Below are positions 1 to 9,493 of a DNA stretch of 64,000 nucleotides, in pieces. Where the stretch lies: contig JBMORG010000027.1 of NCBI GenBank assembly GCA_049322355.1, positions 372,001 to 436,000 on the forward strand. Reading direction: 5' to 3'. The translations under genes and the position numbers were made by a program. Numbering within the stretch: position 1 is the first letter of the stretch; every line of letters starts with the position of its first letter. The notes under the pieces are model-generated. The model had not been told where the DNA came from. It did no database searches and was given only the letters and a program-made list of their open reading frames with translations. The DNA comes from 0-14-0-80-60-11 sp049322355 (GTDB lineage Bacteria; Desulfobacterota; Desulfobaccia; Desulfobaccales; 0-14-0-80-60-11).

Positions 1-846
1 GTAGCGCCCATCCATGAAATAATAAACCCCGATATTGTTAAAACCCTGTGCTTCGTCCCCCCCCTGCAAGAAGGCCGCGAGGGCCTGGGGGTATTGTTTC
101 TGGCCAGCCAGCGCTTGTCCCAGCAACTGGTTGACTTTTTGGTTCTCCGGGGCCAAAGTTTGGGCTTTTTTGAGGGTGGCCGTGGCTTGTTGATAATTTT
201 TCAGCTTCAGGTAAGCCTGGGCCAGGGCGATGAACGAGGAAAGATTTTGCGGGGCCAAAACGGTTGCCTTTTGGAGTTGAGTTATGGCCTGATCAGGCCG
301 GCCGGTCTCCAGAAAGGTGACCCCCAGAAGATGATGCGCCTTGGCTCGAAGCGGGTCTCGGGCTAAAACGTACTGAAACTCATCAATGGCCAGGGGATAT
401 TGTTTTCCCTGGAGAAACACTAACCCCAGGGCCTCGTGGGCCTGGAGCATATCCGGCCGGTGCACCAAAACCAGGGCCAGCTCCTTTTGGGCCGCCTCAA
501 GATTCCCGGATAAAAGAAAAATGACCCCTACCTTGTAGTGAAGATCATAACGCTCCGGGTGATCCTTTAAGACCTGGAGATAATTCATCAAGGAGTTTTC
601 AAAGTTCCGGTTTTCCAGGGCCAGATCGCCCAGTGATTCCATGCGTTCATCAGGTAACCTCTCCGGCAGCATTGGTTTCTTCCGGAACCACGGATCATGG
701 AGTTCCTGGAATTTGGCGTTTTCGTTCTGACTTAAACTGCGTGCCGCAAGAGGAGGGTTCTTGGCGCAACAGCATACCAAGAAGGGCAGCGCCAAAATCA
801 AAGTCCAATAACCGGAACGCCGGACAGGGAGCACAGTGGGCCTCAT
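1..846 (-). CDS. TPR lipoprotein of the Tad-type locus (3' end outside window)
   Basis: The minus-strand frame is open from an ATG at 846 to the left edge, giving 282 codons without a stop, so the gene is partial. The N-terminus has a hydrophobic segment ending in a run of cysteines (LVCCC), which suggests a lipoprotein signal, although the lipobox is not canonical. The rest is a series of tetratricopeptide repeats (GNLEAAQKELALVL, GKQYPLAIDEFQYVLARDP, GRPDQAITQLQKA and others). Its ATG overlaps the TGA of the upstream gene in an ATGA, so the two are translationally coupled. TPR lipoproteins in Tad loci (TadD type) are needed for pilus assembly; the same role here is inferred from position. 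Confidence 0.8.
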   Translation of the reverse strand, partial: MRPTVLPVRRSGYWTLILALPFLVCCCAKNPPLAARSLSQNENAKFQELHDPWFRKKPMLPERLPDERMESLGDLALENRNFENSLMNYLQVLKDHPERYDLHYKVGVIFLLSGNLEAAQKELALVLVHRPDMLQAHEALGLVFLQGKQYPLAIDEFQYVLARDPLRAKAHHLLGVTFLETGRPDQAITQLQKATVLAPQNLSSFIALAQAYLKLKNYQQATATLKKAQTLAPENQKVNQLLGQALAGQKQYPQALAAFLQGGDEAQGFNNIGVYYFMDGRY

Positions 847-3014
847 TCGGCCTGGACGGCGCGGTGGGTCATGATGAGCGTGTGTTCCTGATAATCGGCC
901 CCCAGCACGATTTTGATCACGCTTTTCCTATTGAGACTTGCGCTGGGTTCCAATCTTGCTCCCGGGAAAAAGAAATGCCCCAGGGCTCGGGCAACTCTTT
1001 CCGCTTCAGGCCGATAAAAAATTATGGTTGTTTCCGTTCCGAAGTTGATGTGATTGCCGATTCTGGTAACCTTGAACCCTTCCTGTTTGAGAAGGGAACG
1101 CATCCGGCGGGCCAGATTGGGTGTAGGAGTGCCATTGCGGACTTCGATGGTCGCACCCATCAGGTCGGCAGCGGTAAGGGGTGTGACCACGTTTTGGGGA
1201 ACAGTCTGAGCCTCCGGAACTCGAGCCGGGGGCTGTGAGAGCGGTGCGGCCGGAGAAATCTCCCGGCAAGCTGCTTGAAGATCCGGTTCATCGCAATCCG
1301 GCTTATTCTCTTTAGCCTGAGCTATGGATTTAATGGCTAAAGGAGTTGCGGTGACCGCATTTCGGGATTTAGCCTTGTTTTCCCGCAAGCGCGCCAGTAA
1401 TTCCTGGTTTTCCAGGAGATCGTGACCCAGCAAAACTTTAATAGCCCTGGCGCCATTGATTGCGGCGGTTTGCTCCAAGCCAGCCATGGGGAGCATGGCA
1501 GTTTGTACAGCTTTCGCAACTCTTTGTGCCTCGGGCTGATAATAAATCATGGTCTTTTCGGCGCCGAAGTCCACATGATTACCGATTTGGGCGACAGTGA
1601 ACCCCTCCAACTCCAGCAGAGAGCGCATTTGACGGGCCAGATTGGGCGCGGGGGTGCCATTGCGCACCTCGATGGCGGTGTTCACCAATTCGGCCGCGGT
1701 CAGGGGCGCCGGCCGCAGGTGATGATTGGTCCGGGGAGCCGCAGCGGCATTCGGGGAATCCGGGCGTTCCCGTCCTTCATTTATAGCCTTGATGTTGTGG
1801 GAGCTCGGCTTTTCGGGCTCGGTTTTGTTGGCCAACAGGGTTGTCACCTTTGGGGGCGCCGAAGAAGCCGCCTCAAAGTCTAGGTCGCCGGAGACTGCGG
1901 GAGGCCGGGGAACGGCTGCAACCGGCGGCGGGGCTGTGGCTGGCGGCAAGCCGGGTTGAGGCTGCCGGGAATAACCGGTGTGGTCAGATATCTTTGGGTC
2001 CGGGGGGGTGACCGGGGAGGAGGAGGTTTTTGCGGATGTAGGTTGGGCTTGAGCTTCATCCAGGGGATTGCTCTCGTTGGTTACCGGATTATCAGCCCCA
2101 GGTCTGGTGACCAACTGTAACGCCACCTTTTGGGGGGACAGACCTGCTGCGGTTTTATGCTCTTGGGAGGAGGAAGGTTGCGGGGGCGGGACGGCCGCCA
2201 CCGGAGTCGGGGTTAAAGACTCCTGGGAAGTCGGAGCAGGTTGGGGGGCCAGGGCATAAACGGCGCGGTCAGCCGTGCCCAGAACCGCCATAGCCTGACG
2301 AGTCTTGTATTCTGCGGCGGCTTGACCTTCCACGTCCTGCCATAGCCGCCGGGCTTCGTCCTGGCGACCAAGGCGACAATACAGGAGCCCCAGGTTATTG
2401 CGAGCCGCCTCATTGCCGGGGTCACGGGCCAGGGTTTGGCGATAGCACGTCTCGGCCTCTTGCCAACGTCCCTCAAGATAATAAGTGAAGCATAAGTTAT
2501 TGGCCAGGGCGGGATGTGAGCCATGCCTGGCTAACGCCTCCCGGTAAATCTTCCGGGCGGACTCAAATTGTCCCAGTTCTTCATAGCTTTGGGCCAGCGT
2601 ATTGACAAGCTTGAGATTATCCGGATTTTGTTGGCAGGCTTGTTCCAGTTCTTTGAGGGCTAACTCGGGTCGCCCCATCAATTTATAATAGTGAACATTG
2701 CGCAAGACCCTGGAAACTTCCTCGGGAGACTGACGAACATTGGGAAAAAAGGCACCAGGCATCGCATCCGTGCGGCTGGGGCTTGAAACCGAGTTGCAAC
2801 CAATGACCCCCAAGGCCCAGGTCAACCCCAGGGCAACCACTGCAAGAGCAGCCACCCCATACCCGCAAAGTAGTTCGCGGGAAAAAGGGAAAGGCGATTT
2901 CTGCCTTGGGCCCCGCTGGTGTCCCAAAATGCGGTCATGCGTGCCAATCCTTAGCGCGGCGGGTCTTTGCCTTGTTTTTTTAACCATCCTGGTTATCATG
3001 ATTCCGACCCTCAT
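843..3014 (-). CDS. TPR protein with two C-terminal LytR_C-like domains
   Basis: A 723-residue protein. A transmembrane segment lies at about 51-72 and TPR units at about 103-250. A long Pro/Ala/Ser/Thr-rich linker follows (255-435), then two copies of one domain at about 446-532 and 620-706. Each copy starts IEVRNGTPxPNLARxMRSLL, continues EGFxVxxIGNHxxFG and ends in a hydrophobic xIKVxLG strand, resembling LytR/CpsA/Psr C-terminal (LytR_C) domains. Those domains are found on cell-envelope proteins and are often annotated as wall- or glycan-associated; the function here is unknown. The gene sits 42 bp downstream of the small lipoprotein gene and is coupled to the next TPR gene. An AGGG box lies four bases before the ATG. 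A role as a periplasmic scaffold for the secretin is inference. Confidence 0.8.
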   Translation of the reverse strand: MRVGIMITRMVKKTRQRPAALRIGTHDRILGHQRGPRQKSPFPFSRELLCGYGVAALAVVALGLTWALGVIGCNSVSSPSRTDAMPGAFFPNVRQSPEEVSRVLRNVHYYKLMGRPELALKELEQACQQNPDNLKLVNTLAQSYEELGQFESARKIYREALARHGSHPALANNLCFTYYLEGRWQEAETCYRQTLARDPGNEAARNNLGLLYCRLGRQDEARRLWQDVEGQAAAEYKTRQAMAVLGTADRAVYALAPQPAPTSQESLTPTPVAAVPPPQPSSSQEHKTAAGLSPQKVALQLVTRPGADNPVTNESNPLDEAQAQPTSAKTSSSPVTPPDPKISDHTGYSRQPQPGLPPATAPPPVAAVPRPPAVSGDLDFEAASSAPPKVTTLLANKTEPEKPSSHNIKAINEGRERPDSPNAAAAPRTNHHLRPAPLTAAELVNTAIEVRNGTPAPNLARQMRSLLELEGFTVAQIGNHVDFGAEKTMIYYQPEAQRVAKAVQTAMLPMAGLEQTAAINGARAIKVLLGHDLLENQELLARLRENKAKSRNAVTATPLAIKSIAQAKENKPDCDEPDLQAACREISPAAPLSQPPARVPEAQTVPQNVVTPLTAADLMGATIEVRNGTPTPNLARRMRSLLKQEGFKVTRIGNHINFGTETTIIFYRPEAERVARALGHFFFPGARLEPSASLNRKSVIKIVLGADYQEHTLIMTHRAVQAE

Positions 3015-3056
3015 GCTACCCTCAAGTTCATGTAGAGGGGCATTGCATTAGGTGGT

Positions 3057-3362
3057 TCATTGAGATTGTCCCGAACTTTGGATTATGCTTTGCAAAGTTC
3101 TCTTTTCCACCTTTTCGGCCTCAAAGCTTTTATTATAACGGTCCATCTCGTTGGCGGCGGCCGTAGGGGACAAACCCACTGCAGGGGTCGGGTTCAAGCC
3201 GGCCTGGGGATTCAACACCTGCTGGGCGATGTTGCCGTGCACCGAGTTACCGTAATCCAAGTCCAGAGCGCTGGGCGGATAACACCCGGCCAACCACAGC
3301 AGGGCCACTCCCAGCGCCAAGCTTATCCTGAGTTTGCGCGGCCTTTTATCCTTCTTACGCAT
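3057..3362 (-). CDS. Small lipoprotein of the Tad-type locus
   Basis: 101 residues. A basic N-terminus (MRKKDKRPRKLR) is followed by a hydrophobic stretch and a clear lipobox LAGC with Cys27. The mature part is short, polar and without a recognised domain. It lies 77 bp downstream of the secretin gene and 42 bp upstream of the TPR/LytR_C gene on the same strand. Small lipoproteins next to CpaC/RcpA secretins can act as pilotins or TadD/RcpB-like partners; I infer a similar supporting role from context only. Confidence 0.75.
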   Translation of the reverse strand: MRKKDKRPRKLRISLALGVALLWLAGCYPPSALDLDYGNSVHGNIAQQVLNPQAGLNPTPAVGLSPTAAANEMDRYNKSFEAEKVEKRTLQSIIQSSGQSQ

Positions 3363-3439
3363 GGTTCTTCCCCCAGGCCCGAGGTTATTAGTCTATTTCC
3401 ATTAGTAAATTATGTGGTGTTTCATTTTAAGAAACATTC

Positions 3440-4957
3440 TTAGTTAATGGACTGGTTACCAAACCCCGGAGGCAACGGCGGGGCCGGGGCCGGCTTCGGG
3501 GCCGGCTTCTGTCGCCCTTGTTCCAGCCCTAAGAGGTAGATATCAAAGTCACTGGGTTCAATATATTTATCGGTGGGCAGTCGGGCTGTCCCCGTAGTTA
3601 AGGGTTTTACCAGGTGAGGGGTGACCAGGGCCACCAGTTCCGTTTCATTTTTCTGGAAGCTGGTGGAGCGGAAGAGGGCCCCCAGCACGGGGATATCTCC
3701 CAGCAGGGGGAACTTTAAGATCACGTTCCGGGAGGAATCGGATAAGAGTCCGGCAATAGAGAAGGTCTGACCATCGTGCACTTCCACCTGGGTGTCCATC
3801 TCCCGGACGCGCAGGCCCGGCACGATAAAATTTTGTATGACCAGGGGCTGCAAAGAAGTATCTATCTCGCTCACGGTGGGATGGACCTTTACCGCGATCT
3901 TGTTGGCATCTAATAGTGTAGGGGTAAAATCCAACTGGACCCCAAACTTTTTGAATTCCACGGTGATGGTAACAGCCCCGCCTGTGCCGCTCTGGGGTAC
4001 CGGGATGGGAAACTCGCCTCCGGCCAGGAAGGAGGCTTTCTGGCCGCTGGTGGTCACCAGGTTGGGTTCTGCCAACACCCGGCCCAGGTTATTCTGCTTC
4101 AGAAGATCAAGGAAGGTGGTCCACAGGATGCCACCTGCTTTCCAGCCGGCCATAGCCATGATATTATTAGACAATAACTGCTGAAAGACTGTGCCCGGGG
4201 CGCCAGAATCACCGGTGCCTGCTTGAGGGCCTAAAGCCGGGTTGATGGTGCGGGCCAGGGCGGCGACGGATGCCAGACTATTGAGCTGGTTCACGCCAAA
4301 GTTACCGCTGGGGCTGACCGCAGTGAAGTTGATGCCGATGCGCTCGGCCACCAACCGGTTGATTTCTGCCACCCGCACCTCCAGCATCACCTGCTGCACT
4401 CCCCCCACGTGCATCAGGTTCACCACCTTGGATTCCTTGCCCTTGCCGCCTTTCCCGCCCTCGTTTTTGGCGCCCTCGCCGACATAGGCCCGGGCCAGAG
4501 ACAGGGCTGTACTTTGCGCCACCGGCCCGGAGACCTCACCGGACAAGACGATGGAATCTCCCGCGGCTTCCACTCCGATTTTTTCTTTAGGAAGGATCTG
4601 GTGGAGCTTCTCCTTTAACAGGGTCAAGTCGGCCTCCACCGACACGGAGGCGGAAGTATAACGGGATTTGCCCCACATGCTGATGTTGGTCACCCCCGGG
4701 GCCAGACCGTTGACATAAATCTCCCGTTCCGAAATAAGAATGAGGTCGGCGATATCCGGGTCGGCCACAGAGATGCGGGTGAGGGCAAAGGGAGTGCGCA
4801 ACACTTTGGATTGCCCCACCTTTAGGCGCACTATTTGGTTGATTTCCTGGTTTTTAACTTGATCCAACGGGGTTGCGGCTGGGACTGGGACCGCTAACAA
4901 GAAGCAGAGGATTATCGTCCACCCCAGGCACCTAAATTTGTGGGCAGGACTTTCCAT
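3440..4957 (-). CDS. cpaC: Tad/Flp pilus secretin, CpaC/RcpA family
   Basis: Outer-membrane secretin of a tight-adherence type IVc pilus or related secretion system. I prefer the ATG at 4957 (505 residues) over the upstream ATG at 5023: it has AAGGAGG about ten bases before it and is followed at once by a signal peptide ending VPVPAA. In order come the pilus-assembly N-terminal domain (about 25-100, with ISVADPDIADLILIS), a BON-like domain (LSGEVSGPVAQSTALSLARAY), a Gly/Lys-rich linker, and the secretin domain (VMLEVRVAEINRL, AEPNLVTTSGQKASFLAGGE, FGVQLDFTPTL). The gene ends in a Pro/Ala-rich tail. It is the first gene of its operon; no pilin or CpaB gene precedes it. Confidence 0.9.
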   Translation of the reverse strand: MESPAHKFRCLGWTIILCFLLAVPVPAATPLDQVKNQEINQIVRLKVGQSKVLRTPFALTRISVADPDIADLILISEREIYVNGLAPGVTNISMWGKSRYTSASVSVEADLTLLKEKLHQILPKEKIGVEAAGDSIVLSGEVSGPVAQSTALSLARAYVGEGAKNEGGKGGKGKESKVVNLMHVGGVQQVMLEVRVAEINRLVAERIGINFTAVSPSGNFGVNQLNSLASVAALARTINPALGPQAGTGDSGAPGTVFQQLLSNNIMAMAGWKAGGILWTTFLDLLKQNNLGRVLAEPNLVTTSGQKASFLAGGEFPIPVPQSGTGGAVTITVEFKKFGVQLDFTPTLLDANKIAVKVHPTVSEIDTSLQPLVIQNFIVPGLRVREMDTQVEVHDGQTFSIAGLLSDSSRNVILKFPLLGDIPVLGALFRSTSFQKNETELVALVTPHLVKPLTTGTARLPTDKYIEPSDFDIYLLGLEQGRQKPAPKPAPAPPLPPGFGNQSIN

Positions 4958-6046
4958 TCTGGCATGCCCTCCTTGGCGCGCTAATCGTGGAAAAATCTTG
5001 ACGGCCAACATGCCCAAAAACAAATTAATACTTTTGACACCTTAGTATTTGGGCTGTTTTTGTCAACTCTTTTTTATAGAGATATCGGCATAATTAAGAA
5101 AAGCTTAAATTTATTTCATAAATTAAATGGCATGTTGGTCGAATTTCCTAAAAGTGCGGTAAAATGCGGGCTTGCAAAGGAGAGGATAGAGAGTAATTTT
5201 GATTTTAGAAAGTTGGAGTACTGATGATCAACAAAGAACTTGATAATAGTTTATTAGAACGAATCCTCTTTGGATCGCCATAGTGAAGAAAAAATTCCGA
5301 AGATATTGCCATAGTTTTTGCCAATAACAACATGAAAGAACAATGTTAAAAAATATTTTAAAAGATATCCAAAAATATTTAATTAATTAGGGTTGACGTA
5401 AGGACACTCCTAAGTCAAGCTGTCATCCAGGGAAGGGATTTCATTGTACCGTTGGGTATGCATTTTTAAAACCAGTGTTTCAAAATCTTTACCTTCAGAG
5501 GCTCTTCCCAAAGACGCTTTTGCCTGCCTGAGCGAGGCGGAGGATTGGGTATTCTCCCAATAATGCGATTTTCCGGGTGCTGGGTTTCCCTCCGTATTAC
5601 AAGGGCAGAAAACTTTTCCAAAGGCTCTCAGGGTTCATGGCTATCTTGCTCATAAATATTTTCACAGTTGAAACCAATTTTTTTTAGCCACTGCCAAAAA
5701 AAGTTTCTTGTAGGAACGCAATTATGCGTGTGCGCCCCCAATCGGGCAGACATATAGGTCAGCCACTGCAAATAAAATTGTCCGGTGGAAAAAACTTTTG
5801 GCAGGCACTTCAATTGATAAATAGCGGGTAGAAGTCGACTATCAGGGTGGTCCCACCAAGACAAGGTCCAAAAATTGCAAAGACCCCCATATAGCAGACG
5901 GAAGCCGGGGGTAATACTCCTAACTCCTCCCCTGGATTTTCCCAGGTCGGCAATCTCAAGCCTGCCTATAACTCGTTTCAAGGACTGGACGGGGGGCAAG
6001 GGCTGCATTACATTCTAAAATAAAATTCAATCAACTCGGATTAATA
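4958..6046. other. AT-rich 1.1-kb intergenic region
   Basis: Lies between the divergent secretin and lytic transglycosylase genes and is much richer in A and T than its surroundings, especially 5030-5400. A TTGACA box on the minus strand (5066 to 5061) could serve the secretin operon, but its -10 partner is poor. ATTGGG/CCCAAT forms a short stem near 5545-5562. The only long frame, 126 codons on the minus strand at 5628-6008, lacks a ribosome-binding site and any recognisable domain. I see no convincing gene, RNA or mobile element. Confidence 0.55.
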
Positions 6047-6904
6047 ATGGGACGCGGCCTCCAGATCGCACTGATGCTGATACTTATGGGATTGGGCGTG
6101 CTATTAATGTTTGGTCCCCTCGGAGGACCTACTTCTGGAGTAATCGGCCACCGGATCGATTTGGTCAAGCCGACCTGCGCGCCCCCGAGGGCAGACAGGG
6201 GGGTTGATAATGCCAGCCCATCACCTTCACGGGAACCGGGGATTTCGCAAAAAGAGGTGAGCAGGTCCAGGGAGACAGGGTCGGAAACGGTAAAGAAGGG
6301 TGGCCCCCCCTCTTTTCGGGCGCCGCTCCAGATTGCTAGCCTGATGAAACGAAAAAACCTGGAAGAGGTGATCGGGAAATACGCGCAAAAGTACGGCGTG
6401 GACGAGGATCTGGTCTGGGCGGTTATTCGCCAGGAATCAGGATTTAACCCTGGGGCTGTCTCCCCAAAAGGGGCCATGGGGCTTATGCAGTTGATGCCGG
6501 GGACCGCCGCCCAATTGGGGGTCTCAGACCCCTTCGATGTAGAGCAAAACATTGCCGGAGGCGTTAAGTATTTGGAACAGTGCCTCAGACAATTTAACCA
6601 GGATGTGCCCCTGGCCCTGGCCGCCTATAATGCCGGGCCTGCCAATGTAGTAAAATACCAGGGGTGCCCCCCCTTTTCCGAGACCCGGAATTATGTTGCG
6701 AGCATCCTTCAGGCCTACGCCGGGGAGCCGATTCGGGCAGACTTGCAACTCGTTCGGGTAAGTTATGTAATAGGCGAAGACCCCCCCGCCTCTGTTTATC
6801 CCAGGGGATTACCCTGGAGAATTCCCTTGCCCATGTGGAAAATTGTGACACCCCAATGCAAGCTTGGGTCTCCCCAATGGAAAGTGGCCCTGCGTCCTTT
6901 TTAA
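6047..6904 (+). CDS. Membrane-anchored lytic transglycosylase (SLT domain)
   Basis: 285 residues. An N-terminal transmembrane segment or uncleaved signal lies at about 7-34, followed by a polar linker. A Slt/MltE-type lysozyme-like domain spans about 100-240. The catalytic glutamate is Glu130 in the RQESGFNP motif; the supporting motifs GAMGLMQLMPGTA and ALAAYNAGPANV are intact. The enzyme cleaves the MurNAc-GlcNAc bond of peptidoglycan with 1,6-anhydro product formation, in the periplasm. It lies 85 bp before the PrsT-like TPR gene and the polysaccharide genes, suggesting that it opens the wall for an envelope-spanning export apparatus. That link is inferred from neighbourhood. Confidence 0.9.
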   Translation: MGRGLQIALMLILMGLGVLLMFGPLGGPTSGVIGHRIDLVKPTCAPPRADRGVDNASPSPSREPGISQKEVSRSRETGSETVKKGGPPSFRAPLQIASLMKRKNLEEVIGKYAQKYGVDEDLVWAVIRQESGFNPGAVSPKGAMGLMQLMPGTAAQLGVSDPFDVEQNIAGGVKYLEQCLRQFNQDVPLALAAYNAGPANVVKYQGCPPFSETRNYVASILQAYAGEPIRADLQLVRVSYVIGEDPPASVYPRGLPWRIPLPMWKIVTPQCKLGSPQWKVALRPF

Positions 6905-6989
6905 CCTGGAGACGCGGGCTCACGCGATGCACAATATCCTCACAACTAATTGTAGTTAGAGGAAAAAAACTTTAAAGGTCTTATAAATT

Positions 6990-9410
6990 ATGATGAACAA
7001 ACAGTTTTCACCTTGGAATACAGTGGCTTGTCTGGCGGTCCTCCTGTTGGTCCTGTCCCTCTGTGCCTGCAGCAGTATGGAGGAGAAACGCGATAAATTC
7101 TTAGCCTCTGGGAAAGGATTATATAACAAGGGAGACTACATCAGGGCAAACTTGGAGTTTCAGAACGCCGTCCAGATTGACCCGAAGTTCGCCGAGGGCT
7201 ACTTGTGGATAGGCAAAACGGCCCTCAGGCTAAATGACCCCCGGGGAACTTTTGGGGCCTTAAGCCAAGCAGTGGAACTGGACCCCGGGCTCACGGAGGC
7301 CCAAATCATTTTGGGGGAAATTTTCCTGATGGCCAAGCAACTGGACAAGGCCCAGGAAAAGGCGGAGATCGCCTTGCAGCAGGAACCCCAAAATGCCGAG
7401 GCCTTGCTCCTCTCTGCGTCTTTAGCCATGGCCAAGGCACAGCCCACGAAAGCTAAGGAGATCCTGGCGGTAGTACGCCGGTTGGATCCCGGCAAAGCCC
7501 CGGCCTACCTGATGGCCACAACCATTCTCCTTCAGGAAAAGAAGCCGGCGGAAGCTGCGACTCTCTTAGAAGAAGGCATTAAAGCTAACCCCAAAGCCCT
7601 TCCCCTCTATATCGCCAGAGCTAATCTGGCTGACCAGCAAAAAGACTTCGGGACCGGGGAATCGTTTCTGCTGAAAGCCGTCGCTGAGGAACCCAAGAAC
7701 ATCCAACTTTATAATCAATTAGTGCGGCATTACATGGCAGCAGGTCAAAAGGACAAAGCCGAGGATGCTCTCCGGAAGAGCATCGCATTGGAACCTGCAA
7801 GTGAACAGCCGGTCATAATGCTATCCCGCTTCCTGGTTTCTCAAGGGCGACGTCAGGAGGGAGAAAAAGCGCTTAAAGATTTCATCCAGGAGCATCCGGA
7901 TAATTATCCGGCCCGCTTCGGCTTGGCCGAATTATATCTTACTATGCGGAGACCAGTGGAAGGCGAACGCGTCTTGCAGGAAATCATCAAAAAGGACCCT
8001 GCCGGACCTAAAGGGGTACAAGCCAAAGATGAACTGGCCCGGCTTAAGCTGGCCCAAGGTCAGGTAGATGAAGCCGAAAAGCTGGCCAATGAAGTATTGA
8101 AGGATCATCCCAAGGATGTGCTGGCCACAGAAATCCGTGGAATCATTGCTCTGAATAAAAAAGACGGCTTGACCGCGGTAAACAGTTTCCGCCTTCTGGC
8201 CCAGGACCGGCCACAGGACCACCGGGCCTGGCTGCTTCTGGCCCGGGCCCATCTGGTGAATAAAGAAAATGAACAGGCTAAAGAAAATGCCAAGAAAGCT
8301 TTGCAGATCAAACCGGATTTTTTAGAAGCCAGGAAATTTCTTTATGGCATGTATCTCCAGGACAAGGATTATGATGGGGCCATAAATACCATCCAAGGCT
8401 TTCTGCGATTTAATGAAAAAGATATTGCCAATCTTATAGCCCTGGGTGAGGTCTATACCCTCAAAGGTGATTATGCCCAGGCTGGGGCCACATTTCAAAA
8501 AATCATCAACCTGGAGCCCAAGAACCCCCACGGCTATTATCAACGGGCACTTCTGGATGCCAGAACCAAGAAGATCCCTGAAGCTCAAAAGTATGCGGAA
8601 AAAGCCTTGCAAGTGGCTCCAAATTTTTTGCCGGCGCTGCAGCTTCTGGTAAACACCTATTTTGATGAAAAACAACCGGGTAAGGCCCTGGCCGCGGTAC
8701 GTCAAGCTATGGCTCGGAGTCCGAAAAATCCGAATCTGCACCAGATGTTGGGGGAATTACTGCTTGTTCAAAAGCAGCCTCAGGCTGCCATCGCACCTCT
8801 GGAAGAAGCCCTGGTCCTGAATCCACGGCAAGTGGCTTCCCTGAAGTTACTCGCCTTGGCATACAATCAGATGCCGGATCGGGAAAAGGCCTTGCAACAA
8901 CTGGAAGCCAAGGTGGCCGATCCCACCGCCTCTCCAAACTTGGCCTTGGTGCTGGCAACGGTTTATGAACAGAACCAGAAGTATGACAAAGCTATCAATC
9001 TATATAACAGCCTGTTGGCCCGAAACTTGTTTACTCCCCTGGCCCGCAACAACCAGGCTTATTTAATCGCCGAGCACGACCCCACGCCGGAAAATCTCGC
9101 CCGGGCCCAAAAACTGATGTCTCAAGCCCTGGAGGACTACCCCGAAGACCCCAATTTCCTGGACACCATGGGCTGGGTTCTATGTAAACAGGGGAATTAT
9201 GTCGAGGGCAAGACCCACCTTGAGAAGGCCTTGGAACATGCCCAAACCCAACCCACCATCCTCTACCATCTGGGCTGGTGCGAAGTTAAATTGGGTGAGG
9301 TGGCGGCAGCCCGGGAAAATCTGCAAAAGGCTCTGGACAGTAAAAGCCGGTTTATGCAGCGGGAGGAGGCCCAAAAGCTGCTGAACAGCCTTTCCCAGGG
9401 GGAGAAATAG
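6990..9410 (+). CDS. Large TPR-repeat lipoprotein, PrsT-like
   Basis: 806 residues. A signal peptide ends in the lipobox LCAC (Cys27). Almost the whole mature protein is TPR solenoid, about 20 units, with recurring pattern such as GDYAQAGATFQKIINLEPKNP and KYDKAINLYNSLLARN. Size, lipoprotein start and position before sugar-nucleotide and glycosyltransferase genes resemble PrsT, the TPR lipoprotein of exosortase/PEP-CTERM polysaccharide loci. No exosortase is present in this window, so the assignment is to architecture, not to a proven system. The likely role is a periplasmic or outer-membrane scaffold for polysaccharide assembly or export. Confidence 0.8.
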   Translation: MMNKQFSPWNTVACLAVLLLVLSLCACSSMEEKRDKFLASGKGLYNKGDYIRANLEFQNAVQIDPKFAEGYLWIGKTALRLNDPRGTFGALSQAVELDPGLTEAQIILGEIFLMAKQLDKAQEKAEIALQQEPQNAEALLLSASLAMAKAQPTKAKEILAVVRRLDPGKAPAYLMATTILLQEKKPAEAATLLEEGIKANPKALPLYIARANLADQQKDFGTGESFLLKAVAEEPKNIQLYNQLVRHYMAAGQKDKAEDALRKSIALEPASEQPVIMLSRFLVSQGRRQEGEKALKDFIQEHPDNYPARFGLAELYLTMRRPVEGERVLQEIIKKDPAGPKGVQAKDELARLKLAQGQVDEAEKLANEVLKDHPKDVLATEIRGIIALNKKDGLTAVNSFRLLAQDRPQDHRAWLLLARAHLVNKENEQAKENAKKALQIKPDFLEARKFLYGMYLQDKDYDGAINTIQGFLRFNEKDIANLIALGEVYTLKGDYAQAGATFQKIINLEPKNPHGYYQRALLDARTKKIPEAQKYAEKALQVAPNFLPALQLLVNTYFDEKQPGKALAAVRQAMARSPKNPNLHQMLGELLLVQKQPQAAIAPLEEALVLNPRQVASLKLLALAYNQMPDREKALQQLEAKVADPTASPNLALVLATVYEQNQKYDKAINLYNSLLARNLFTPLARNNQAYLIAEHDPTPENLARAQKLMSQALEDYPEDPNFLDTMGWVLCKQGNYVEGKTHLEKALEHAQTQPTILYHLGWCEVKLGEVAAARENLQKALDSKSRFMQREEAQKLLNSLSQGEK

Positions 9411-9493
9411 CCAATAAAATGGCCAAAGCTAAGGTTCCTTAAACGGCATCAATAAGCTATTATAAAAAATGCTGTATTGGTGAGGGTAATATA

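Noticed and set aside
5628..6008. 126-codon minus-strand frame in the AT-rich gap
   Set aside because: It has no ribosome-binding site, no domain, and an unusual Trp/Cys-rich composition. It is kept only as part of the intergenic description.
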